Source: an uncultured Roseiflexaceae bacterium
GTDB taxonomy: Bacteria; Chloroflexota; Chloroflexia; Chloroflexales; Roseiflexaceae
Direction: 5' to 3'
DNA length: 13,327 bases
Assembly: GCA_903932805.1 (NCBI GenBank)
Contig: CAIZHO010000483.1
Location: 1-13,327, forward strand
Position 1 is the stretch's first letter. The number at the start of each line of letters is the position of its first letter. The position numbers and the translations under genes are program-made. The notes under the pieces are model-generated. The model saw nothing but the letters and a program-made list of their open reading frames with translations. It was not told where the DNA came from and made no database searches. This document shows positions 1 through 6,002 of this stretch, piece after piece.

Positions 1-54
1 GCCTGCTAACAGAGTTGTGCCCGCAGGGCCAACGAGACAACCAACCCAGCAGAA

Positions 55-90
55 CGCGCGCCGTATTTTCGGCGCGCGGTTGCTTTTTTT
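55..90 (+). terminator. Rho-independent terminator, plus strand
   Basis: A perfect 9-bp GC-only stem (cgcgcgccg at 55-63, cggcgcgcg at 70-78) encloses a 6-nt loop and is followed after five bases by seven T residues at 84-90. The T-run lies on the plus-strand side, so it terminates a transcript entering from left of the window. A plus-strand reading frame stops at TAA 7-9 and could be the tail of that gene, but too little is present to say. The minus-strand operon ending at 114 runs into the same hairpin from the other side, where the T-tract is poor, so bidirectional use is possible but weaker. Confidence 0.72.
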
Positions 91-113
91 CGCATGCTGA
101 CGGAACAAATGTG

Positions 114-980
114 CTAGGCGCCGCCGCGGATGACGGGATTATGGAGCGTCCCAATGCCGTCGATGGAGATACTCACCGAGTCCCCGGACTCGAGGGTGAA
201 GTCGTCGGCAGGCACGATCCCGGTGCCGGTGAGCAGCAAAACCCCCTCGGGGAAGAGGTTATCACGCCCGAGATAGTCAATCAGTTCGGCAAACGAGCGG
301 ACGATCTTGGATGTGTTGACGGTGCCTGCGAAGGCGACGGCACCATTACGTTGGATTTCGATGGCGATGGTGAGGTTTTTGGGGTCGGCCACGTGCTCTG
401 CCAGGGCAATCATCGGCCCAACGGCGCAGCAACGGCCATACATTTTGGCCTGCGGGAGGTAGAGGGGGTTTTCGCCCTCGATGTCACGCGAAGACATATC
501 GTTGCCGACGGTGTATCCGATGAGTTCTTTGGCGGGGTTGATGACCAGGGCCAGTTCGGGCTCGGGGACGTTCCAACTGGCATCGTGGCGGATGGCGACC
601 GGCTCCATCGGACCGACGACGCGGCTCGGGGTCGCTTTGAAGAAGACTTCGGGGCGGGCGGCTCGATAGACGCGGTCGTAAATGCCGCTGTTGGCAGATT
701 CTTCTTCGCGGGCGACGCGTGAGCGCTCGTAGGTGACGCCCGCGGCCCAGATTTCTTGGTCATCGGTGGGGCGGAGCAGCGTGACGCTACTGAGTGGTGC
801 AGTAGGCTGTGTGCCGTGCAGGGCTTTTTTGAGGGCCGATCCTGCGTCTGTGCGGCCAATGGTCCACCGCAAGAACGCCGTGATGCTGGGGAATCGAGCG
901 GTGATGTCGTAGACCTGCTGGTTGTCGACAAAGCCGATGCGGATGCTGTTCTTGTCGATGGTATAGCGGCAAATGTACAT
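114..980 (-). CDS. 2-keto-3-deoxy-D-arabinonate dehydratase-like FAH-family protein
   Basis: This 288-residue protein of the fumarylacetoacetate hydrolase (FAH) superfamily resembles Sulfolobus KdaD, which dehydrates 2-keto-3-deoxy-D-arabinonate to 2-oxoglutarate semialdehyde in oxidative pentose breakdown. Visible matches are GVTYERSR (81-88), RPEVFFKATPSR (109-120), the acidic metal-ligand pair E140/E142 in PEPELALVI, D161 in YTVGNDMSSRD, and ENPLYLPQAK (170-179). The spacing of the three acidic ligands equals that recalled for KdaD (E143, E145, D164). TGTGIVP (251-257) is the usual FAH C-terminal loop. The ENPLYLPQ segment separates it from ordinary acylpyruvases. Length is normal and no signal peptide is seen, so it is cytosolic. 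The start is supported by AAGGAG 6-7 bases upstream, overlapping the stop of the cupin gene. It is the last gene of the minus operon. Exact substrate (D-arabinonate versus another 2-keto-3-deoxy acid) is inferred. Confidence 0.85.
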   Translation of the reverse strand: MYICRYTIDKNSIRIGFVDNQQVYDITARFPSITAFLRWTIGRTDAGSALKKALHGTQPTAPLSSVTLLRPTDDQEIWAAGVTYERSRVAREEESANSGIYDRVYRAARPEVFFKATPSRVVGPMEPVAIRHDASWNVPEPELALVINPAKELIGYTVGNDMSSRDIEGENPLYLPQAKMYGRCCAVGPMIALAEHVADPKNLTIAIEIQRNGAVAFAGTVNTSKIVRSFAELIDYLGRDNLFPEGVLLLTGTGIVPADDFTLESGDSVSISIDGIGTLHNPVIRGGA

Positions 981-989
981 GGGTGCTCC

Positions 990-1538
990 TTAGTTGATTG
1001 TCGGGATGCGGATGATGGCAGGATCCGTGAAGATGTCGTGTTCGTCGGTGCTCCGGGTAGAAAACTCAGAGACGATGCACCCCGTTGGCCCGGCTTGGAA
1101 CCAGTGCTTGATGTTGGGTTGCAGGGTGTACTGGTCGCCGGGCTGCAGGATGACCTCGTGCCACACGGTCAAAAACGGTCGTCGTGCAGCTGGGGGTGTA
1201 GCCTGCGGGTTAGCGGTCGGCGCACCCTCGACATACAAAAAGAGGGTACCTTGCCGACAGCGAAAGGTCTCTTCTTTGCCGGGATCATCGCCGACAGGGG
1301 GGTGGCGATGCTCGGGGAACAGCTGATGGGCAAAGAGGACGAGCTCTTTGGCACAGCAGCGATCGGTATTGATGTAGGTGATGAGTTGCAGCCCGGTTGT
1401 CATGATATCGCCGAGGCCGCAGTCAGCGATTTCGATGCTGGCCTGTTCGGCGGGCGTCAGTACAATCCCGGCCGATGCGAGGGCAGAAGCGGTGCGGAGA
1501 CGTAGGGTATGGACAGCAGACGATGTCAGTGGCGGCAT
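990..1538 (-). CDS. D-lyxose isomerase-type cupin (D-lyxose ketol-isomerase family)
   Basis: This 182-residue single-domain cupin closely resembles Bacillus YdaE-type D-lyxose isomerases, which interconvert D-lyxose and D-xylulose and often D-mannose and D-fructose with Mn2+. Shared segments include ITYINTDRCCAKELVLF (53-69), PEHRHPPVGDDPGKEETFRC (75-94) and KHWFQAG (144-150), plus EFSTRSTDEHDIFTDP near the C-terminus. Predicted metal ligands are H77, H79, E90 and H145. About 20 residues precede the first family-conserved stretch, so the N-terminus is slightly longer than YdaE. A GAGGG ribosome site lies 6 bases before ATG 1538. The gene starts 12 bp after the flavin oxidase and ends 9 bp before the KdaD-like gene. 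Family assignment is strong; the physiological sugar is unproven. The neighbouring KdaD-like gene suggests pentoses. Confidence 0.86.
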   Translation of the reverse strand: MPPLTSSAVHTLRLRTASALASAGIVLTPAEQASIEIADCGLGDIMTTGLQLITYINTDRCCAKELVLFAHQLFPEHRHPPVGDDPGKEETFRCRQGTLFLYVEGAPTANPQATPPAARRPFLTVWHEVILQPGDQYTLQPNIKHWFQAGPTGCIVSEFSTRSTDEHDIFTDPAIIRIPTIN

Positions 1539-1550
1539 AGTATCCCTCGG

Positions 1551-2675
1551 TTAGAAGCGCAACGAAAAGAGTGAGATGTCGTGGTTCGTGCGGCCGTGCA
1601 TGGCGAGGTCGGCAAGCACCTCACCAATGACCGGGGTGAACTTGAAGCCATGGCCAGAGCAGGGAGACGCAATGACGACCTGTGGGTATACGGGATGTTT
1701 GGCGATGACAAAATGCTCGTCGGGAGTCAACGTGTACATGCAGGTAGCATAGTCACGCATCGGCCCGATGAGCGCCGGCACCCGCTCGCGTACCAAGTCT
1801 TGGAGCGAGGCGACATCATGCTCACTGAGTGCTCGATTGATGGTGTCAGGCGCGCACTGCTGGCCGACGGTATGGATGGCGACCTTGATGCCGGGTGTGC
1901 CGGGCTGTTTGGGGAAGCCATAAAACGACACCCCTTCGCCGCAGTCCCAAATATAGACGGGGAAATTTGGCTCGTGGAAAGGGGCTTCACCGCCGATAGG
2001 ATCAAACCAGAGGAGCACACGGCGTTCGACGCGGAGTGGGAGTCCCAGGTCGCGCATCAGCTCAGGAGCCCAGGCACCGGGGGACAGGATGAGGTGATCG
2101 GCAGTGTATGTGCGCTGGTCGGTGGTCACGGTGACGCCGCTCTCGGTGGCCTGCCATGCAAGTACCACCTCGGTATACCGAAGGGTGGCGCTGTGTTGGG
2201 CGGCGAGGCGCAGGTGTGTGCGCACCGCGGCCTCGGGCACGACATACCCAGCGTTGCGCTCGTATACCCCGACGATGTCGTCGCTCGGAGTGAATGCAGG
2301 GTAGCGACGGCGTATCTCGGCCGCGGTGAGGTATTCGTGTGGGAGGTCATGGGCACGGACGCTCGCGAGGGTGCCGCTAATCACATCGCTATCGGGTAGA
2401 CCGAGGTTGAGGCCGCCGGTGAGGTGCAAAAGATCCTCGTCTGCTTGGCGTGCGAGGTCATCCCAATGCGAGAAAGCTCGCTTGAGTAATGGCACATACG
2501 ATGGGTGTTCGAAGTATGCTTGGCGGATGATGCGTGAGTGACCGTGACTCGATCCGTTGCGATGTGCGGGGGAGAAGCGTTCGATGCCGAGGACTTTTTC
2601 GCCGCGGGCTGCGAGGTGGTAGGCAGCGGCGCTCCCCATGCCACCGAGTCCGACGATGATGGTGTGGTAGTGCAT
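1551..2675 (-). CDS. FAD-dependent oxidase of the monomeric sarcosine / N-methyl-L-tryptophan oxidase family
   Basis: The 374-residue product matches the usual length of monomeric sarcosine oxidase and SolA. These enzymes oxidise N-methyl or N-alkyl amino acids to an imine and H2O2, and fructosyl-amine oxidases share the fold. An N-terminal Rossmann motif (VGLGGMGSAAAYHLA, 8-22) is followed by the family segment GSSHGHSRIIRQAY (41-54). C312 in CMYTLTPDEHFVI aligns with the cysteine that covalently holds FAD, and SGHGFKF (340-346) is the typical C-terminal FAD contact. K264 corresponds to the O2-activating lysine. A longer open frame exists to 2780, but ATG 2675 is chosen because AAGGA lies 6 bases upstream, the Rossmann strand begins directly after it, and the extension would overlap the Fur gene. 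Substrate is unknown. Amid sugar genes, a glycated amine is a reasonable guess. Confidence 0.85.
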   Translation of the reverse strand: MHYHTIIVGLGGMGSAAAYHLAARGEKVLGIERFSPAHRNGSSHGHSRIIRQAYFEHPSYVPLLKRAFSHWDDLARQADEDLLHLTGGLNLGLPDSDVISGTLASVRAHDLPHEYLTAAEIRRRYPAFTPSDDIVGVYERNAGYVVPEAAVRTHLRLAAQHSATLRYTEVVLAWQATESGVTVTTDQRTYTADHLILSPGAWAPELMRDLGLPLRVERRVLLWFDPIGGEAPFHEPNFPVYIWDCGEGVSFYGFPKQPGTPGIKVAIHTVGQQCAPDTINRALSEHDVASLQDLVRERVPALIGPMRDYATCMYTLTPDEHFVIAKHPVYPQVVIASPCSGHGFKFTPVIGEVLADLAMHGRTNHDISLFSLRF

Positions 2676-2688
2676 TGCGCGTCCTTGC

Positions 2689-3150
2689 TTAGCGGGCGGT
2701 ATGGGCACGGTGACAGCGCGGGCAGACACCGAAGAGCTCGAGGAGATGGTCGACGATGTGGTAACCGGTTTGGCCCTCAAGCGTGCGAATCATCGAATCA
2801 AGCCCACACTCGGCGAATTCGGCAATGTCGCCACAGGTCGTACAGACGACGCGGTGGGCATGGTTTTGGCTACTGAGGATGTACCGATGACAATCGTCAA
2901 TCCCGTGGATGCGCTGCATCACACCGATGTCGGTGAACAATTTGAGAGTGCGGAACAAACTTGCATCGCCGAGGGGGTGCCCCTGTTCGCGCAATGTCAC
3001 GTCGAGTTGGGCTGCGCTGAATGACCCTTGATACGTGCACGCTGCGGTGATTATTGCGGTACGTGGGGCAGTGAGTTTGTACCCTGCCGTGCTCAGACGT
3101 TGGCGCGCCGTACTGACCCGTTGTGCACGCTCAGTAGTGGTTGTGCTCAT
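2689..3150 (-). CDS. Fur-family metalloregulator
   Basis: This 153-residue protein belongs to the Fur/Zur/PerR family of metal-responsive repressors. The N-terminal winged helix includes KLTAPRTAII (25-34) and the recognition-helix region ASLFRTLKLFTDIGVMQRI (63-81). The dimerisation and metal domain has HAHRVVCTTCGDIAEF (97-112) and a second pair CPRC (143-146), giving a probable structural Zn site of C103, C106, C143 and C146. The usual HHHH cluster is reduced to NHAH, so the metal sensed (Fe, Zn, Mn or peroxide via Fe) cannot be assigned. The start ATG overlaps the alpha/beta hydrolase stop as ATGA, and a GGAG site precedes it, so it is translationally coupled. Its place inside a carbohydrate operon is unusual and may make it an autoregulator. 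Confidence 0.9.
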   Translation of the reverse strand: MSTTTTERAQRVSTARQRLSTAGYKLTAPRTAIITAACTYQGSFSAAQLDVTLREQGHPLGDASLFRTLKLFTDIGVMQRIHGIDDCHRYILSSQNHAHRVVCTTCGDIAEFAECGLDSMIRTLEGQTGYHIVDHLLELFGVCPRCHRAHTAR

Positions 3151-3962
3151 ACCCGCTCCTGGGTCAACCAGCTCCGGAGAACTGGCATCGTCAAATCAAA
3201 TCCTGCACGGTGCATGTTGTGATCGGTGCCATCGATTTGGCGATAGTGACCCCCATGCAACGGGAGTACCGCGGCGAGTGCCGATTGATGCTCTGCGCTA
3301 ATTACGGTGCTCTCGGCACTTGCCACAAGGCAGAGCGTCGGGGTCGCAATTGCGGCGAGTTCGTCGACGAGTTGCCAGCTGCCACTATGAAGGAACAGAC
3401 CTTCGACTGCTTCGCGCCGGCATTGTTGGAGCGCTTCGGCTTTCCATTGGATATCGCAACGATGCCATTGTTTGTTCCGCGCGCTGAGCCACGGAGTGGT
3501 TTGATGGATTGCCTGCCCGATCCCCTCACTGAAGCGCTCAACGACTTGTGCACCCCAACCAGCATCGAGTGCAACCAATGGATCGATCAGGATGCGTTGT
3601 TGCGGTTGCATCGCTGCGGTGGCGCTGATACAGACCGCTCCGCCCCACGAATGACCAATCAGCGTGTGCGGCTGAATCCCCAGGGCAGTGCACGCGGCGC
3701 CGATATGTGCTGCGACCGATGCGATGTCGTGGGTGGCGAGGCTACTGCTTTCACCGTGGCCCGGCATATCGAACGCGGTGACACTGTAGCCACAGTTTGC
3801 GAGGACGGGGGCGACACGCCACCAGCTCCGGGCGCTACTGGTGATGCCGTGCAAAAGGACGATGTGGCGTGACGATTCGCCCCAGCGCAGAAAACTCACG
3901 TTGCGATTATTGACGATGACCTGTCCACGTGTGGGCGACATCCCGGCGTCACAACTAACCAT
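3147..3962 (-). CDS. Alpha/beta-fold hydrolase
   Basis: The product is a 271-residue alpha/beta hydrolase. Motifs in order are the oxyanion segment LLHGITSSARSWW (from about 36), DMPGHGES (about 65-72), the nucleophile elbow GHSWGG with S105, a probable acid at E217 in LVASAES, and the base H248 in GTDHNMHR. The Ser-acid-His order is complete, so the enzyme is probably active as an esterase, lactonase or amide hydrolase of unknown substrate. A sugar-lactonase role would suit the operon but is only inference. The frame stays open upstream to 4256, but ATG 3962 is preferred: GAGGA lies 7 bases upstream, and the extension is low-complexity and overlaps the isomerase gene. The stop overlaps the Fur start by 4 bp. 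No signal peptide is seen. Confidence 0.83.
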   Translation of the reverse strand: MVSCDAGMSPTRGQVIVNNRNVSFLRWGESSRHIVLLHGITSSARSWWRVAPVLANCGYSVTAFDMPGHGESSSLATHDIASVAAHIGAACTALGIQPHTLIGHSWGGAVCISATAAMQPQQRILIDPLVALDAGWGAQVVERFSEGIGQAIHQTTPWLSARNKQWHRCDIQWKAEALQQCRREAVEGLFLHSGSWQLVDELAAIATPTLCLVASAESTVISAEHQSALAAVLPLHGGHYRQIDGTDHNMHRAGFDLTMPVLRSWLTQERV

Positions 3963-3993
3963 ATGGTGTTCCTCATGGTCCTTCGTTGGATGA

Positions 3994-4755
3994 TTATGCG
4001 AAGGCCTGTCGGACAATCTCGTGTAACACAGCAATCCCTTGCCAACGGTCGCCTGGGCGATCGTACACGAGGGTGGTTGGCCCTGCAAACCCCGTCGCCC
4101 GTGCGGCAGCAAGACACTGTTGAACTTGGGCGGGGAGGATGGCACCAGCGTCGTCGTACGAGGCTTTGACATGGATCGATGCCGCTTGTGCAACGACCTG
4201 TGCAAAGTCACTGACGCGGGTTTCGGATGGGAAGTTACCGATATCGGCGCATCCACCGTGCCCCAATGCGGTGTGAATCGCTATCCAGTTGGCGGGTGTC
4301 GCGCCGAGCGTTTTGAAGTTTTCGCTCAAGACCGTCACCCCGCGGGCGCTGGCATGGGACTCGAGGCGGAGCAGTGCGGTGATGGAACGCCGCAACGCGG
4401 CGCTGTCGTCGGCCGAGGCTTCACCGGCGATGACCCGTACATGGCTTGCACCGAGGGCTGCGGCAATATCGATCCACTGCGCAACCTGCGTGATGTCTTG
4501 TTCACGCAGGGTATCGTCGGCTTGACTGATGTCGTATGCATCAATCAGGATGCTGAAGATCTCGATTTCGGCAGCGGCGGCTGCGGTGCGCAGTGCTGCA
4601 ATAGCAGTTGCTGAGGTGTCTGTGAAGTGGAAGTGACAGAGTTCGAGCGTTGCAATCCCTGCTGCTTTGGCGCGGGCAGGGACGTCGACGAGTGCCAGCG
4701 TCCCATCGGTCAGGTACGGATGAATGCTCCAACTCGTCAGTGCGATGCGTTGCAT
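3994..4755 (-). CDS. Sugar-phosphate isomerase/epimerase-type TIM barrel protein
   Basis: The 253-residue protein looks like the xylose-isomerase-like TIM barrel family (AP-endonuclease family 2 fold), which includes hydroxypyruvate isomerases, inosose dehydratases and ketose epimerases. Barrel strands with candidate metal ligands are ATLELCHFHF (35-44), VRVIAGE (106-112), TVLSENF with E145, CADIGNFPSE with D171, and SIHVKASYDD with H195. The last strand (TTLVYDRPG) lacks the common final glutamate, so either the metal site differs or the enzyme is divergent. ATG 4755 lies a single base after the TAA of the GH172 gene and has no clear ribosome site, suggesting reinitiation by ribosomes finishing that gene. 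The next gene starts 31 bp downstream. Isomerisation or epimerisation of the released sugar is inferred from context. Confidence 0.75.
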   Translation of the reverse strand: MQRIALTSWSIHPYLTDGTLALVDVPARAKAAGIATLELCHFHFTDTSATAIAALRTAAAAAEIEIFSILIDAYDISQADDTLREQDITQVAQWIDIAAALGASHVRVIAGEASADDSAALRRSITALLRLESHASARGVTVLSENFKTLGATPANWIAIHTALGHGGCADIGNFPSETRVSDFAQVVAQAASIHVKASYDDAGAILPAQVQQCLAAARATGFAGPTTLVYDRPGDRWQGIAVLHEIVRQAFA

Positions 4756-4756
4756 A

Positions 4757-5842
4757 TTAGATGATTTCTAAGTAGTCACGATCCGGCAGGGCAGGGAACG
4801 GTGCGGTTGGCAGCGTTTGATACCAGTAGGCCACCGAGGCGATATCGTCTTGGAGCGGCAAATACCGGCCATCGCTACGCCAACCCAATGCTTGAATGGT
4901 GACACGGAGATCCTGTTGGAAGCGGATGGGATCCATGACATGCCAACGATACATCCCGAAGCGTGTCTGTGATTGATATGTACCATCGGGGCGGAGCACT
5001 TGTGACAGGCCTGCATAGGGAGTGGTGAATTCTCGGTAGCCGCCATTTGTTGGACCGAGATCGAAGTTGTACGAGCCACAAAAGTAGTCTTCGGTGCCGG
5101 TGCCACAGATAGTTGGGTACTGCGTGTCGCCGTCCATAAAAAACTTGATTTCGCCTTCTCCCCACCAGCCAGAGTTGTTGACGCCCCAGGCCATGTAGGT
5201 ACCGACGTAGTGTCCTTGGCCGCGGACACCCTCGAGGATGGTGTAGTCCGTGGCATAGGGGAGCGGATTGGTACGGCGGAACTGGGCGTGGAAGTAGGCA
5301 CAGTTTTCGGGGACCTCGGTCAATGTGTAGTTGATCTGGTAATACAGCGTGGTTTCTTTTTCTGAGATATTGGTAACGGTGATGCGACAGCGCCGGCGAA
5401 ACGGCATTTCCCAGTAGCAGTTGAATGCACTGCCGGGATTCACGCAGACTGCCAACGAGCTGAGTTGGGCGTATTTGCCCCAGCCGCTCGCAAAGAAATC
5501 CCCCAACGGTGCTTCGACCGAGGGGTTGGTTTGGTCGTCCCAATAGATGCGAATGATTTGCAGGCGGAAGTTGCCGGTCGGTGTAAGCCAGATTTGTTGG
5601 ATTGCACCCATGCCGTCGATGTTTGCGATTTCGCGCGTTTCACCGGAGGCAATGCGGATTGATGGTGATATCTTCCACCCTTGTCCGAGGCCACGTGCAT
5701 GTACCAGACCGGTCCCCTCGGTGGCCATCCCACCGCGACCTTTGGCACCATCGTAGTTCTCGGGACTGATGGATCGACTCTGCGCGTCAGACAGACGCGA
5801 CAAGTTCCCCATGTGTAAGCCTAAGCCATTAAACCCAGCCAT
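4757..5842 (-). CDS. GH172 / DUF2961 glycoside hydrolase
   Basis: This 361-residue protein belongs to DUF2961, now glycoside hydrolase family 172. That family includes alpha-D-fructofuranosidases (difructose anhydride enzymes) and exo-alpha-D-arabinofuranosidases. The core reads GWWGEGEIKFFMDGD (225-239) followed by CGTGTEDYFCGSYNF (246-260). The glutamates at 229/231 and 251 lie about 20 residues apart, as expected for the nucleophile and acid/base pair. Length is typical for a single-domain member. No signal peptide is seen and the N-terminus is hydrophilic, so it likely acts in the cytosol on imported oligosaccharides. The start is set by a strong AAGGAGGA site 6 bases upstream. It is the first gene of the seven-gene operon, with a candidate promoter about 45 bp upstream. 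With a KdaD-like gene in the same operon, a D-arabinofuranoside substrate is attractive but unproven. Confidence 0.87.
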   Translation of the reverse strand: MAGFNGLGLHMGNLSRLSDAQSRSISPENYDGAKGRGGMATEGTGLVHARGLGQGWKISPSIRIASGETREIANIDGMGAIQQIWLTPTGNFRLQIIRIYWDDQTNPSVEAPLGDFFASGWGKYAQLSSLAVCVNPGSAFNCYWEMPFRRRCRITVTNISEKETTLYYQINYTLTEVPENCAYFHAQFRRTNPLPYATDYTILEGVRGQGHYVGTYMAWGVNNSGWWGEGEIKFFMDGDTQYPTICGTGTEDYFCGSYNFDLGPTNGGYREFTTPYAGLSQVLRPDGTYQSQTRFGMYRWHVMDPIRFQQDLRVTIQALGWRSDGRYLPLQDDIASVAYWYQTLPTAPFPALPDRDYLEII

Positions 5843-5874
5843 GCAGTTCCTCCTTGAACATTCATGTCAGACGG

Positions 5875-5892
5875 GAGAATGAGAATATCTTA
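5875..5892. promoter_or_regulatory. Possible Fur-type operator (hexamer repeat)
   Basis: Two tandem GAGAAT hexamers (5875-5880 and 5881-5886) abut ATCTTA (5887-5892) on the plus strand. Each GAGAAT differs by one base from the GATAAT hexamer of the classical Fur box, and the third hexamer is a loose match to its inverted copy. The block covers the candidate -10 and start of the minus operon that encodes a Fur-family protein, so autoregulation is plausible. The match is short and could be chance. Confidence 0.3.
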
Positions 5893-5915
5893 GCACGAAG
5901 TCCCCCGCACGGCAG
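5887..5915 (-). promoter_or_regulatory. Candidate promoter of the seven-gene minus operon
   Basis: On the minus strand an extended -10 (TGC followed by TAAGAT, plus-strand 5887-5892) sits 17 bp from a weak -35 (CTGCCG, plus-strand 5910-5915). Transcription would begin near 5880, giving a leader of about 40 nt before the GH172 start. The -35 is poor, so a regulated or activator-dependent promoter is possible, as is a false match. Confidence 0.35.
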
Positions 5916-6002
5916 AGTCTCGATGGGCCTGTGGTACATGAATCGCATGCGTGCTGGAGGCCAACACAACGCGTCCAGACGCACTGCAGGGAGTACATGG
6001 AA

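Noticed and set aside
15..722. 235-codon plus-strand open frame at the left edge
   Set aside because: It runs through the intrinsic terminator and antisense to the KdaD-like gene, with Gly/Asp-rich shadow composition.
2676..2780. N-terminal extension of the flavin oxidase
   Set aside because: It is Ser-rich filler overlapping the Fur gene; the Rossmann strand begins right after ATG 2675.
3963..4256. 98-residue N-terminal extension of the alpha/beta hydrolase
   Set aside because: It overlaps the isomerase gene in another frame, is low-complexity, and a good ribosome site precedes ATG 3962.
5971..5982. GCGT-CCAG-ACGC hairpin as terminator of the lipoprotein gene
   Set aside because: The 4-bp stem is too short and no T-run follows on the minus strand.
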